Source: Pontibacterium sp049599735 (GTDB lineage Bacteria; Pseudomonadota; Gammaproteobacteria; Pseudomonadales; Balneatricaceae). Taken from it: a stretch of 64,000 nucleotides of DNA. The DNA is taken from positions 1 through 64,000 of the forward strand of contig JBMYOX010000004.1 in NCBI GenBank assembly GCA_049599735.1, written 5' to 3'. Position numbers and translations under genes: made by a program. Positions 1-8,233 of the stretch are shown in pieces. The first letter of the stretch is position 1. Each line of letters starts with the position of its first letter. Below the pieces are notes generated by a model that had not been told where the DNA came from, did not search any database, and saw only the letters and a program-made list of their open reading frames with translations.

Positions 1-699
1 AAAGCTTACGATACTGCCGGGGCACTGGATAACGTTAAAGCAGCCTTACATCCCAGGGCTGGTGTTGTGATACTGCAAAACGGTATGGGGGCGCAGCAAC
101 AAGCGGCCGAACAAATTACTCCAGTCCCTGTTTGGGCAGGCTCTACTACGGACGGTGCCTGGCTGAAAGCGCCTTTTCACGTTGTCTTTGCCGGTCAGGG
201 TGAAACCCGTCTCGGGCTTTTAGGGTCAGATTCAAATCCAGCTCTGCCACCCGGCCTGAGCCCTTCAGCTGAATTAACCTTACTGGCCGATCACAATATC
301 GAATTAAGTTTGTGGCAGAAACTTGCCATCAACTGCGCGATTAATCCTTTAACCGCCTGGTACGATTGCCCTAACGGTGAACTCGCTGAGCACAGACACA
401 AACATGAACACATGGCCCGATTATGCGAAGAAATCGAGCAACTGGCTCTGGCAAAAGGTCTGTTGTTATTTCCTGAAGGTGTGTTTAAACGTGCCAAGCA
501 GGTTGCTCTGGCCACCCGAACTAATCTGTCCTCAATGCTCCAGGATGTCCGCCACGGACGTCCTACCGAGCTGAACTACATTACCGGCTACCTGCTGGGG
601 GAAGCGCATAAACTGAATATGACACTACCCGCAAACCAGCAACTCTTTACCCATATTCGGCAGGGGCTGAAGCACAACGACCTGTATTCAACGGATTAA
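1..699 (+). CDS. panE: 2-dehydropantoate 2-reductase (ketopantoate reductase), 5' end outside window
   Basis: The product reduces ketopantoate to pantoate with NADPH in pantothenate and CoA synthesis, in the cytosol. The frame is open from the first base, so the start codon and the N-terminal nucleotide-binding GxG motif lie upstream. What remains shows the family's QNGMG motif near bases 76-90, followed by the C-terminal helical domain with 'KLAINCAINPLTA', the usual catalytic-lysine and substrate-binding segment of ApbA/PanE proteins. The gene ends at TAA just before the B12-regulated gene and looks unrelated to it. A paralogous ApbA-family reductase with another substrate cannot be excluded. 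Confidence 0.88.
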   Translation, partial: KAYDTAGALDNVKAALHPRAGVVILQNGMGAQQQAAEQITPVPVWAGSTTDGAWLKAPFHVVFAGQGETRLGLLGSDSNPALPPGLSPSAELTLLADHNIELSLWQKLAINCAINPLTAWYDCPNGELAEHRHKHEHMARLCEEIEQLALAKGLLLFPEGVFKRAKQVALATRTNLSSMLQDVRHGRPTELNYITGYLLGEAHKLNMTLPANQQLFTHIRQGLKHNDLYSTD

Positions 700-734
700 T
701 GAATGCAATTCACTTATTGCTGACTGGCTTTCAT

Positions 735-763
735 TTGCACCCTTAATGCCAGACCCCTACACT
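735..763 (+). promoter_or_regulatory. sigma70-type promoter driving the cobalamin riboswitch and btuB
   Basis: A -35 box TTGCAC (735-740) and a -10 box TACACT (758-763) are separated by exactly 17 bases. Transcription would start near 770, a few bases before the riboswitch aptamer. The placement fits, but the assignment is by eye. Confidence 0.55.
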
Positions 764-777
764 AGCGCGCTTCATGT

Positions 778-966
778 AATTGGTGCCTGTTTTATCAGGA
801 TAATCGGGAAGTTTGGTGCGTGTTTTTCACAATGCCAGCGCTGCCCCCGCAACGGTAATCGACTTAAACAACTGAGATATCCACTGAACCAAAAGGTTCG
901 GGAAGGTTCGGTTGTGGCTCAGTGAGCTTTTCTCTCTGCCCGTCGTCAGCCCGTAGACCGGCCAGT
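778..966 (+). promoter_or_regulatory. cobalamin (AdoCbl) riboswitch upstream of btuB
   Basis: The leader carries the conserved blocks of the cobalamin riboswitch in order: GGTGCC at about 782, a GGGAAG-type segment near 805, the core GCTGCCCCCGCAACGGTAA at 840-858, CCACTG near 881, GGGAAGG near 900, and a B12 box AGCCCGTAGACCGGCC at 948-963. By family knowledge, adenosylcobalamin binding would close the leader and reduce expression of the downstream receptor. A short TGCGC/GCGCA hairpin (986-1000) sits just before the AAGGAG ribosome site at 1005-1010 and may be the expression platform, which points to translational control. That last step is inference. Confidence 0.92.
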
Positions 967-1014
967 TACTTTATTTTTCCAATCTTGCGCGGTGGGCGCA
1001 TTCCAAGGAGCCCC

Positions 1015-2901
1015 ATGAAAACCAGCCTTTCCCTGGCTGCAGCAATTGCTGTGGCTTTACCTGCTTATGCTCAGGAAACCGAACTGGATACTGTGATTGT
1101 ATCTGCCACCCGATTTGAACAGGCCGATAACGAAACCCCAACGGTTGTTAACAGCATTTCTGCCGAACAAATTGCAGCCAGTGGTGCAACAACCATTGCG
1201 GATGTATTACGTACCCAGCCCGGCATTCATATCCGGGATGTTGCCGGTAATAACAACCGTGTTGCCATCTCTATGCGAGGTTTTGGCCAGAATACTGTCA
1301 GTAATGTGCTGGTTCTTGTAAATGGCCGTCGACTGAATAACCAGACGTTAGAAGCGGCAAACCTGAATTCACTGTCACTGGGAGATGTGGCACGCATTGA
1401 AGTAATGCAGGGCAGTGCCGGTACACTCTATGGTGACCAGGCGGTTGGAGGGGTGATCAATATCATTACTCAGCCGATTACAGATGCAAAAGGCCGTATC
1501 ACCGTCAGCCGGGGAACAGACGATAACGAACAATACACTGCTACTTATAGCCAGGGGTTCGATAACGGTTTCGGAGTACGCTTAAGCGGTGAAGCTCAGC
1601 ATGCGGATAACTACCGCAAGTCCAGCGCGACAGACTTTGAGAATGTCTTTCTGGAAATTGAAAAGCTTTATGACACCGGCCGCGTTTTTGCTGAAGCCCA
1701 GCAGGTTAAGGATAATATTGAGTTTCCCGGTGCACTGTCTGCGTCACAAAAAGCAGAAGACCGCACCCAGGCTAACGCTTTTCCCTGGGCTGTCAATTAT
1801 GACACGGGCATTTTTCTTGTCGGCCTGGAACAGGATATTACAACTGACTGGCAACTGCTTGCTGAATACAGCTTTCGCGATACAAACGGTGAGCTGCCCT
1901 GGGGCGCTCAAGACACCCGTGTAACCTCGTTCACACCACGCCTTCAGGGCACCCTTGGCAGTGCGCAGGTGACACTGGGTTATGACCGTCATCGCTCCGA
2001 CTTCGAACGTAATGGTGTTAACAAACATCAAACCGTTGATGCGCTTTATGCCCGTACAACGTTGCCACTTTCTGAACGTACAACCCTGACGTTTGGTGGA
2101 CGCAACAGCAAGGTTAATGACGTTAACGACTTGAATGACAACACCAGCAAGAAGTCCGGATTTGTTAAAGAAATTGGCCTTAGTTACCGCCTGAATACAC
2201 AGCATCGTTTCTTTGCACGCCGGGATGAAAGCTTCCGTTATGCCAATATGGATGAACTGGCATCATTGCCAACGGGCGTGGACTTTTTAGAGCCCCAGGA
2301 AGGTACCTCTTATGAGCTGGGCTGGGAGTGGCAGCAGCCAAACCGTCAGCTGCAACTTTCCCTGTTCAGGCTGGATCTTAAAAACGAAATCAAACTTGAT
2401 CCGAATACCCTGTCTCCTTCGTTTTTCCCGGCGAACGTAAACCTGCCGGAATCCCAGCGTACCGGGCTGGTTCTGAGCACCGCTCACCAGGCAACCCAGG
2501 CACTGCGACTGTTCGGAAATTACAGTTTCACCGATTCAGAAATCCAGGCGGGCACCTATAAAGGTAAAGCTGTACCTTATGTGCCAACCCACAGTGCAAC
2601 GTTCGGTGCAGACTATAAAGTGAATAACCAGGTAAACCTCTACCTGGATGCTAAGTACACGGGCTCCCAATATCAGGATGACGACGAAGCTAACGACCTG
2701 CCTAAAGTCGACGCTTATACAGTCGTAAACGCCAGCCTGGGCTGGACACACCAGAACTGGGATGCTTCTGTACGCATCAATAACCTGCTTAACAAGCAGT
2801 ACGATGCTTATACCAAAGCAGATCAGTGGACACCCGGTGGAAGTGCTTATTATCCCGCACCGGATCGCCAGCTTATGCTGACGGTAGGCTATAGTTTCTA
2901 A
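1015..2901 (+). CDS. btuB: TonB-dependent vitamin B12 receptor (BtuB-like)
   Basis: An outer-membrane beta-barrel that imports cobalamin using TonB energy. The ATG at 1015 is chosen because AAGGAG lies at 1005-1010 and the upstream in-frame sequence is riboswitch. The 628-residue product starts with a signal peptide ending near AYA. A TonB box (DTVIVSA) follows, then a plug domain with 'VLVNGRRLNNQ' and 'IEVMQGSAGTLYGDQAVGGVINI', and a barrel ending in aromatic Phe. Substrate assignment rests mainly on the cobalamin riboswitch and on the adenosyltransferase and BtuF genes next door. Sequence alone says only TonB-dependent receptor, and a corrinoid receptor of other specificity is possible. 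Confidence 0.9.
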   Translation: MKTSLSLAAAIAVALPAYAQETELDTVIVSATRFEQADNETPTVVNSISAEQIAASGATTIADVLRTQPGIHIRDVAGNNNRVAISMRGFGQNTVSNVLVLVNGRRLNNQTLEAANLNSLSLGDVARIEVMQGSAGTLYGDQAVGGVINIITQPITDAKGRITVSRGTDDNEQYTATYSQGFDNGFGVRLSGEAQHADNYRKSSATDFENVFLEIEKLYDTGRVFAEAQQVKDNIEFPGALSASQKAEDRTQANAFPWAVNYDTGIFLVGLEQDITTDWQLLAEYSFRDTNGELPWGAQDTRVTSFTPRLQGTLGSAQVTLGYDRHRSDFERNGVNKHQTVDALYARTTLPLSERTTLTFGGRNSKVNDVNDLNDNTSKKSGFVKEIGLSYRLNTQHRFFARRDESFRYANMDELASLPTGVDFLEPQEGTSYELGWEWQQPNRQLQLSLFRLDLKNEIKLDPNTLSPSFFPANVNLPESQRTGLVLSTAHQATQALRLFGNYSFTDSEIQAGTYKGKAVPYVPTHSATFGADYKVNNQVNLYLDAKYTGSQYQDDDEANDLPKVDAYTVVNASLGWTHQNWDASVRINNLLNKQYDAYTKADQWTPGGSAYYPAPDRQLMLTVGYSF

Positions 2902-2916
2902 CAGGCAATCCATATA

Positions 2917-2962
2917 AAGGCGCTGTCACTTCTTTATATCAGGGGTTTCAGCGCCTTTTTTA
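2917..2962 (+). terminator. Rho-independent terminator after btuB
   Basis: AAAGGCGCTG at 2917-2925 pairs with CAGCGCCTTT from 2949, with a loop of about 23 bases and a T-rich run to about 2962. The loop is long, so termination may be partial and let some transcripts run into the adenosyltransferase gene. Confidence 0.65.
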
Positions 2963-2982
2963 TTTTATTCGGGAGAAATAGC

Positions 2983-3543
2983 ATGTCGGATCGTCTTAAC
3001 CGGATCTACACCCGCACCGGCGATAAAGGCACCACCGCGCTGGCTAACGGCAACCGTGTACCTAAAACACATCCCCGTATCGAAGCCCTGGGCACCGTTG
3101 ATGAACTCAATTCGCTGCTGGGTTTATTAATTGCAGAGCTCTCTGCTGATCACGCTTTATTACCCCTGCTGCGCCCCTTGCAACACGATCTGTTTGACTT
3201 AGGCGGTGAGCTTGCGGTAGCCGATGAAACTTATCAGGTGATTACGGAAGATGTTGTCACAGTACTGGAAGTTTCACTGGATCGTCTTAACGATACCCTG
3301 CCCCCTCTGAAAGAATTTATTCTGCCAGGCGGAAACCGGGCGGCAGCCACCTGCCAACTGACCCGCAGTATCTGTCGTCGGGCTGAGCGCAATATGATTG
3401 AGCTGGGGCATAATGAGTACATCAACCCTCAGGGAGCCGCATATCTGAACCGGCTGTCTGACCTGCTCTTTGTTGTCGCCCGCATTTTAGCCCGGGAAAG
3501 CGGCGAAGAAATTTTGTGGAAACCCAGAGCGGCACGTACTTAA
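2983..3543 (+). CDS. pduO: Cob(I)yrinic acid a,c-diamide adenosyltransferase, PduO type
   Basis: This enzyme transfers the adenosyl group of ATP to cob(I)alamin, making the coenzyme form of B12. The 186-residue protein has the PduO/MMAB N-terminal signature 'IYTRTGDKGTTAL' (residues 8-20), which binds ATP. It also has 'VDELNSLLG' and the C-terminal 'RSICRRAERN' and 'YLNRLSDLLFVVAR' helices that form the trimer interface. It follows the riboswitch-controlled receptor by 81 bases across a terminator-like hairpin and has its own ribosome site (GGGAG, 2971). The context makes B12 salvage the job. Confidence 0.93.
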   Translation: MSDRLNRIYTRTGDKGTTALANGNRVPKTHPRIEALGTVDELNSLLGLLIAELSADHALLPLLRPLQHDLFDLGGELAVADETYQVITEDVVTVLEVSLDRLNDTLPPLKEFILPGGNRAAATCQLTRSICRRAERNMIELGHNEYINPQGAAYLNRLSDLLFVVARILARESGEEILWKPRAART

Positions 3544-3613
3544 CAGAACGACCATTCAGGACTTATTCATCAAGCCGCTTTATAATAGCGCCCGATCTGA
3601 AGAGGAGATAATC

Positions 3614-3871
3614 ATGCGCTATTTAATACTGTCTGCGCTGCTGGTAATCAGTAGCCCGGTACTGGCCAATTGCAGTATCGACCAGACCTTATGCGAGACC
3701 CAATGTAAGGTTAAAAACCTGAATGATGAGGCATCATTAGCGGGCTGTAACTCTAAATGCGTCGCTATACGCGCGGCCTGTTCTGCAGAAAAAGGTGCCG
3801 AAAAAGCAGTTGAGCTGGGCAAAGGCGCCTGGGAAAATACCAAAGCCTTTATTAAAGGGGCCACCGAGTAG
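3614..3871 (+). CDS. Small exported protein with a symmetric twin CX3C cysteine pattern
   Basis: An 85-residue protein of unknown function. It has a clear signal peptide (MRYLILSALLVISSPVLA) and a strong ribosome site (GAGGAG, 3601-3606). The mature part has exactly six cysteines at 20, 27, 31, 45, 49 and 56. Their spacing is C-x6-C-x3-C-x13-C-x3-C-x6-C, a mirror-symmetric arrangement expected of a disulfide-stapled helical hairpin. The C-terminal 30 residues have no cysteine and look helical and amphipathic. It sits between the B12 adenosyltransferase (same strand) and btuF (convergent), but no link to B12 is visible. I do not recognise a family. Confidence 0.72.
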   Translation: MRYLILSALLVISSPVLANCSIDQTLCETQCKVKNLNDEASLAGCNSKCVAIRAACSAEKGAEKAVELGKGAWENTKAFIKGATE

Positions 3872-3955
3872 GCCACATATCTCAGTGTGCACCATGCAAC
3901 AATGCCAGCTGTGCCTGACTGGCGAACTGACCTGAAGCATGCTGCCCTTGTGCTT

Positions 3956-4855
3956 TCATGCGTCCTGCTTTAACCGCTCACGTGCCTGATCCATTAAGGT
4001 ACATACCTGTTCAGCACCCTCTACCGCTCGTAAGGTTGAACGGTGCAACAGGTCAGCATTCACAGAATAGAGTAAATCATACTGCACCGCCTTTATGCCC
4101 CTCCAGGGCTTCCAGATTTTTTTCCACTGGCTATTATCTGTCCGGGCTGCAGACAGGATCAGATCCGGCGCAGCAGCAATAACCGCTTCTATATTCACTC
4201 GTGGTGCAGCTTCCGGCCGGTCTGCAAACAAGTTATGACCACCGCATAAACGAATAATCTGGTCGATCAGTTGAGATCCATTAGCCGTAATCAAAGGCTG
4301 GTGCCACACCTGATAAAAAACACTTAACTTATCCCGATCCTGATAACGCTGCTGCAACCGTTCAATACGGGTCTCCAGAGACAGCGCTGCCGTTTCGGCT
4401 GAAGCGGCTTGACCGGTAAGCACACCCAGACGACGCAGAGAACGGGCAATCTCTGAAAAACTATCGGGTGACTCTCTCAACACGGGTATACCCAATTGTT
4501 CCAGACGATTAAGCTGAGCAGGCGACGTACCGTCCATCCAGGCAACCACTAAATCCGGCTTCAGTGACAGGATGCGCTCAATATTCAGATTAAACGCATC
4601 CCCCACCCGGGGCACCGTGCGGGCCGCTTCAGGATAATCCGAATAATCCACCGCCCCGACCAGCAAGGCGCCGGCCCCCACCGCATAGATATTTTCCGTG
4701 ATATGTGGTGCCAGGCTCACAATACGGCTAGCGGGTTGCGTAAGCACTAATGGCTGCCCCAGATCATCGACAACCGACACTTGCGCCCATAGAGTGGCCG
4801 ACACACTCAATGCCCAACCCAGAATCAGTAATCTGACTATGTATTTTTTAACCAT
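3956..4855 (-). CDS. btuF: Cobalamin ABC transporter periplasmic binding protein (BtuF-like)
   Basis: A periplasmic binding protein that captures B12 after BtuB and hands it to an ABC permease. The 299-residue product has a signal peptide ending near 'SATLWAQ', then the class III fold marked by 'RIVSLAPHITENIYAVGAG', 'LKPDLVVAW' and 'AAPDLILSA'. The BtuB-type receptor, B12 riboswitch and adenosyltransferase on the other strand support cobalamin rather than iron-siderophore as substrate. No btuC or btuD is present in the window, so the permease must be encoded elsewhere. No riboswitch was seen in front of this gene. Confidence 0.85.
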   Translation of the reverse strand: MVKKYIVRLLILGWALSVSATLWAQVSVVDDLGQPLVLTQPASRIVSLAPHITENIYAVGAGALLVGAVDYSDYPEAARTVPRVGDAFNLNIERILSLKPDLVVAWMDGTSPAQLNRLEQLGIPVLRESPDSFSEIARSLRRLGVLTGQAASAETAALSLETRIERLQQRYQDRDKLSVFYQVWHQPLITANGSQLIDQIIRLCGGHNLFADRPEAAPRVNIEAVIAAAPDLILSAARTDNSQWKKIWKPWRGIKAVQYDLLYSVNADLLHRSTLRAVEGAEQVCTLMDQARERLKQDA

Positions 4856-4989
4856 CGCAATAATTATTAACTACCTGGATGAAGATTAATGAACGGAGGA
4901 TAAATTACCCTTGGCAGATAGGCCGGAAAGCCGTTTAATACCGGCAAGTACACAGTATAACACCCTGATATAACCGGAGATCACCTTAA

Positions 4990-6168
4990 ATGATCCAGAT
5001 CGATGAGCCACGTAAAAGCCCTGCTTTTGCATTATTTAACCTGGGTTTCAGGCCATTTTTTCTACTCGGCGCTATCACAGCAGCCTTGTTAATGGGCCTT
5101 TGGCTGATCATTTACAGCGGTGGCATTGCCGTAAATTATTATACAAGCGCAGTATACTGGCATGGCCATGAAATGCTGTTTGGCTTTACCCTGGCGATTA
5201 TCGGTGGTTTTTTATTAACAGCAGTACGTAACTGGACCTCAGTGCAAACAATCTATGGAAAACCGCTGGCACTCTTAGCCCTGATCTGGCTGACAGCTCG
5301 TATTTTGCCTCTGGTCGGCGGCATTCCCGGCGAAATCATTGCAGCGGTCGATTTAGCCTTTGCACCTTTGCTCACCCTTGCCATTGCTTATCCGGTTATT
5401 CGCTCACGTAATTACAAAAACCTGCTATTTGTCCCCATTCTCAGCCTGTTTTTTGTCGCTAACCTGCTGGTACACCTGGAAGTGCTCGGCATGACCGAAA
5501 ACACCGCCTTCACCGGTCTGCACATGGCCCTGTACCTAGCGATTATGATCATTACCGTGATTGGTGGCCGTGTGATTCCTTTTTTCACCGAACGGGGTGT
5601 ACAAGGTGCCAGCTGCCACCGTTATGCCTGGGTGGAAAAAGCTGTAATTCCAACCACCTTACTCTGGCTGATTGCCATGCTCAGTGGCATTCCCGAGCTG
5701 ATTCTGGCGCTTTCCCTCTGCACCTTTGCCCTGAGCCTGATTCGCCTGTACGGCTGGTTTAACCTGCCGCTGTTGCGTGTACCGCTGGTCTGGGTGCTGC
5801 ACCTGGGTTATTTTTTTATTACCCTGGGTTTTCTGCTGACAGCACTAAGCATACAACAACTAATCAGCAGCTCGGTTGCTATCCATAGCTTTGCCGCAGG
5901 CGGCATCGGTCTGATGACACTGGGTATGATGGCGCGCATTTCACTGGGTCACACCGGTCGCCCCCTCACCATGGGACCAATGATGATCAGCGCATTTGTA
6001 TTGATGACCCTGTCGGCAATTATCCGGGTTTCAATCACCAGCCTGCCAATACCTTACCTGGCGGGCTTGCATTTCTCCGGCACACTCTGGATTCTGGCCT
6101 GGATATTATTCCTGATCCGTTACTTGCCCATTCTGAGCAAGCCCCGTGCGGATGGTTTATTTGGTTAA
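4990..6168 (+). CDS. nnrS: NnrS family membrane protein
   Basis: NnrS proteins are heme- and copper-containing integral membrane proteins tied to nitric oxide stress or denitrification. The exact reaction is unsettled. The 392-residue product has about twelve hydrophobic segments. It shows the family's N-terminal 'FALFNLGFRPFFLLG', 'YWHGHEMLFGF' with likely metal-binding histidines, and 'GGRVIPFFTERG' and 'MMARISLGHTGRPL' further on. A ribosome site (CCGGAGATC) precedes the ATG. I found no clear FNR/NnrR-type palindrome in the 134 bases between it and divergent btuF, and no nitric oxide reductase genes nearby. Confidence 0.9.
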   Translation: MIQIDEPRKSPAFALFNLGFRPFFLLGAITAALLMGLWLIIYSGGIAVNYYTSAVYWHGHEMLFGFTLAIIGGFLLTAVRNWTSVQTIYGKPLALLALIWLTARILPLVGGIPGEIIAAVDLAFAPLLTLAIAYPVIRSRNYKNLLFVPILSLFFVANLLVHLEVLGMTENTAFTGLHMALYLAIMIITVIGGRVIPFFTERGVQGASCHRYAWVEKAVIPTTLLWLIAMLSGIPELILALSLCTFALSLIRLYGWFNLPLLRVPLVWVLHLGYFFITLGFLLTALSIQQLISSSVAIHSFAAGGIGLMTLGMMARISLGHTGRPLTMGPMMISAFVLMTLSAIIRVSITSLPIPYLAGLHFSGTLWILAWILFLIRYLPILSKPRADGLFG

Positions 6169-6195
6169 GCCTTTAAGTTAATGACACCTTAAAAA

Positions 6196-6229
6196 CAAAA
6201 GGCCTGACAGTTTCCTGTCAGGCCTTTTT
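6196..6229. terminator. Bidirectional terminator between nnrS and acuI
   Basis: GGCCTGACAG (6201-6210) pairs perfectly with CTGTCAGGCC (6215-6224) around a TTTC loop. It is flanked by A-runs on the left and T-runs on the right, so it can serve both convergent genes. Confidence 0.9.
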
Positions 6230-6259
6230 AAACTCACCTGGTAATTTCTGAACGCCAGA

Positions 6260-7243
6260 TTACTTTTTCAGATCAACAACCACCCGGCCACGCACCTGCC
6301 CCTGCACAATTTTAGTGGCATAGTCTTCCACTTGTTCCAGGCCGATCAACTCTGATATTTCACCTAAAGCTTCAACAGGCAATTGGGTCTGCAAACGCTG
6401 CCATGCTTCCTGACGCCGGGCTAGCGGACACATCACAGAATCCACACCCTGCAAACGTACATTACGCAAAATAAACGGCATAACGGTTGTTGGCAACTTA
6501 TAACCGGCGGCCAGACCACAGGCCGCCACGGTGCCGTTGTAGTGCGTTTCAGCCAACACCCGGGCAAGAATTGTATCACCCACCGTATCAACAGCACCGG
6601 CCCACAACTGACGCTCCAGCGGGCGGCTTTTTTCCAGCATCGCTTCACGGGTAACAATGCGGGACGCACCTAATTTACGCAGATAATCTTCAGTTTCCGA
6701 TCGCCCGGTTACCGCCGCAACCTCATAACCCAAGCCCGCCAAAATGCTTACAGCAACACTACCCACACCACCGGCAGCCCCTGTCACTACCACCGGCCCG
6801 CTTTCCGGGGTTACCCCGCCTTCTTCAAGGGCCATCACACACAGCATCGCAGTCAGACCCGCCGTGCCAATTTCCATTGCCCGGCGCGGCTCCATCGCTT
6901 CAGGCAACGGCACCAGCCATTCAGCTTTCATGCGTGCCATTTGAGAATAACCACCCCAGTAGTTTTCACCCACACTCCAGCCGGTCATTATTACTTTATC
7001 ACCCGCCTGGTACTGCGCTGCGGCGGACTCAACCACAGTACCGACCAGATCAATACCCGGTACCATCGGGAAATTTCGGATGATTTTACCTGTACCCGTT
7101 ACGGCCAGACCGTCTTTATAATTCAGGGACGAGTAATCTACCTCGACCAGCACATCTTCAGCCGGTAGTGCTTCCAGCTCCAATGTTTCCACTGCGGCAA
7201 CGGTTTTTCCCTCAACCTCATTTAATACCAATGCTTTAAACAT
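6260..7243 (-). CDS. acuI: Acrylyl-CoA reductase (AcuI/YhdH), NADPH-dependent
   Basis: A medium-chain dehydrogenase/reductase that reduces acrylyl-CoA to propionyl-CoA. It detoxifies acrylate formed from DMSP or other three-carbon sources. The 327 residues carry 'SSLNYKDGLAVTG' near 38-50, 'FPMVPGIDLVGTV' near 58-70, 'GWSVGENYWGGYS' and the nucleotide-binding 'VVTGAAGGVGSVAVS' near 150-165, all typical of this subfamily. It is transcribed away from a FadR-type regulator with a shared palindromic operator. No DMSP lyase or dddA-type gene is in the window, so a general acrylyl-CoA detoxification role is as likely as DMSP use. Confidence 0.92.
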   Translation of the reverse strand: MFKALVLNEVEGKTVAAVETLELEALPAEDVLVEVDYSSLNYKDGLAVTGTGKIIRNFPMVPGIDLVGTVVESAAAQYQAGDKVIMTGWSVGENYWGGYSQMARMKAEWLVPLPEAMEPRRAMEIGTAGLTAMLCVMALEEGGVTPESGPVVVTGAAGGVGSVAVSILAGLGYEVAAVTGRSETEDYLRKLGASRIVTREAMLEKSRPLERQLWAGAVDTVGDTILARVLAETHYNGTVAACGLAAGYKLPTTVMPFILRNVRLQGVDSVMCPLARRQEAWQRLQTQLPVEALGEISELIGLEQVEDYATKIVQGQVRGRVVVDLKK

Positions 7244-7266
7244 CAGAGCCTCTCTTTATTAAGTTA

Positions 7267-7281
7267 ATTTGTCATACAAAT
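7267..7281. promoter_or_regulatory. FadR/GntR-family operator between acuI and its regulator
   Basis: ATTTGTCATACAAAT is an inverted repeat with six perfect pairs. Its core TTGTCATACAA fits TNGTNNNACNA, the half-site arrangement known for FadR-subfamily GntR regulators. It covers the -35 box of the regulator promoter and touches the -10 box of the acuI promoter, so one bound dimer could repress both genes. Confidence 0.7.
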
Positions 7282-7297
7282 ATAAATTATATAAAAT
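7269..7297 (+). promoter_or_regulatory. Promoter of the FadR-type regulator gene
   Basis: A -35 box TTGTCA (7269-7274) and a -10 box TAAAAT (7292-7297) each match the sigma70 consensus at five of six positions and lie 17 bases apart. The predicted operator overlaps the -35 box, suggesting autorepression. Confidence 0.55.
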
Positions 7298-7306
7298 TTA
7301 AGTCAA
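7279..7306 (-). promoter_or_regulatory. Promoter of acuI
   Basis: Read on the minus strand, a -35 box TTGACT (7306-7301) and a -10 box TATATT (7284-7279) are 16 bases apart, leaving a leader of about 30 bases before the acuI ATG at 7243. The operator at 7267-7281 overlaps the -10 region. Confidence 0.5.
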
Positions 7307-7371
7307 TGCTCTGTTCATATAGAATGCTCAGGCAGAATAAACCAGAACAACTATCCAGGGAGTACACCGCA

Positions 7372-8112
7372 GTGAGTTTTGAGGTAGAACCGGTAAACCG
7401 GCGCAGCTTGTCCAGCCAGATTGCAGAGCAGTTACAAGATGCCATTATGGACGGCACCCTGAAAGCTAATGACCGCCTGCCCACCGAGGATGAGTTATCT
7501 AAACGCTATCAGGTCTCAAGACCCACCATCCGGGAGGCCTTAAAACGTCTGGCTGCCAAAAACCTGGTACGCTCCAAACGTGGCCCAACAGGCGGTACTT
7601 TTGTGACCCGTCCGTCCGTGGCCCAACTAAGTGATACGCTTACGGGAGCCGCCACTATGATGGTCAGCCTGAAAGCGGTTGAGCTATCCGAGATTAACGA
7701 GGCACGCCTTGAACTGGAAAGCAGTTGCTGCCGCTTAGCCGCAGAGCACCGCAGTGAAGCGCATTTATCTGCATTACAGGACGAACTGCGACTACAACAG
7801 GATGCGAATATCACCGCCGAGGCCTTCTGCGCGTCCGATGTGCGCTTTCACCGGATTATTGCCGATGCCACCGGTAACCGCATGCTGAGCTTTGTGATGT
7901 ATACCATGATTGAAGCATTACAACCGGTCGCCAATATGATTGCCTATCATTTCCGCGAGCGCGAAGTGATCGCCGGCCAGCACCAGCGACTGCTGGAAGC
8001 ATTAACAAAGCAGGATGCAGAGGCCGCCTGCCAGGCATTAAAGGAACAAATCGATTACCTTGCCGCACGTCACCGGGATGCTCAAAACTGGCGTAACCAA
8101 AACCTCGACTAA
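7372..8112 (+). CDS. FadR/GntR family transcriptional regulator, likely controls acuI
   Basis: A DNA-binding regulator with an N-terminal winged helix (residues about 10-75, with 'LPTEDELSKRYQVSRPTIREALKRL') and a C-terminal all-helical FCD ligand-binding domain. The latter has Asp and His metal or effector residues in 'CASDVRFHRIIADATGN'. I prefer the GTG at 7372, because GGGAG lies nine bases upstream and the 22 residues added by the ATG at 7306 would start inside the promoter region; the product is then 246 residues. Divergence from acuI and the operator between them suggest it responds to a three-carbon acyl-CoA or organic acid. The ligand is unknown. Confidence 0.88.
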   Translation: MSFEVEPVNRRSLSSQIAEQLQDAIMDGTLKANDRLPTEDELSKRYQVSRPTIREALKRLAAKNLVRSKRGPTGGTFVTRPSVAQLSDTLTGAATMMVSLKAVELSEINEARLELESSCCRLAAEHRSEAHLSALQDELRLQQDANITAEAFCASDVRFHRIIADATGNRMLSFVMYTMIEALQPVANMIAYHFREREVIAGQHQRLLEALTKQDAEAACQALKEQIDYLAARHRDAQNWRNQNLD

Positions 8113-8233
8113 TCGCCCGGTTCCATGATGATTCACAATTAACACAATAGTCAGAATATCAAGACGTATAGGCTTTCCTTGATGATTAGGCTATTCTAAG
8201 CCTCTCTCAATTTTTGGATACAAAGGAGTGCTC

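Noticed and set aside
922..1014. Longer start for the btuB gene at 922
   Set aside because: These bases are the cobalamin riboswitch including its B12 box; the ATG at 1015 has a ribosome site and a signal peptide right after it.
1744..2205. A 153-codon minus-strand open frame inside btuB
   Set aside because: Shadow of a strongly conserved TonB-dependent receptor; no family features.
4856..4989. FNR/NnrR-type binding site before nnrS
   Set aside because: I looked for TTGAT-N4-ATCAA-like palindromes and found none convincing.
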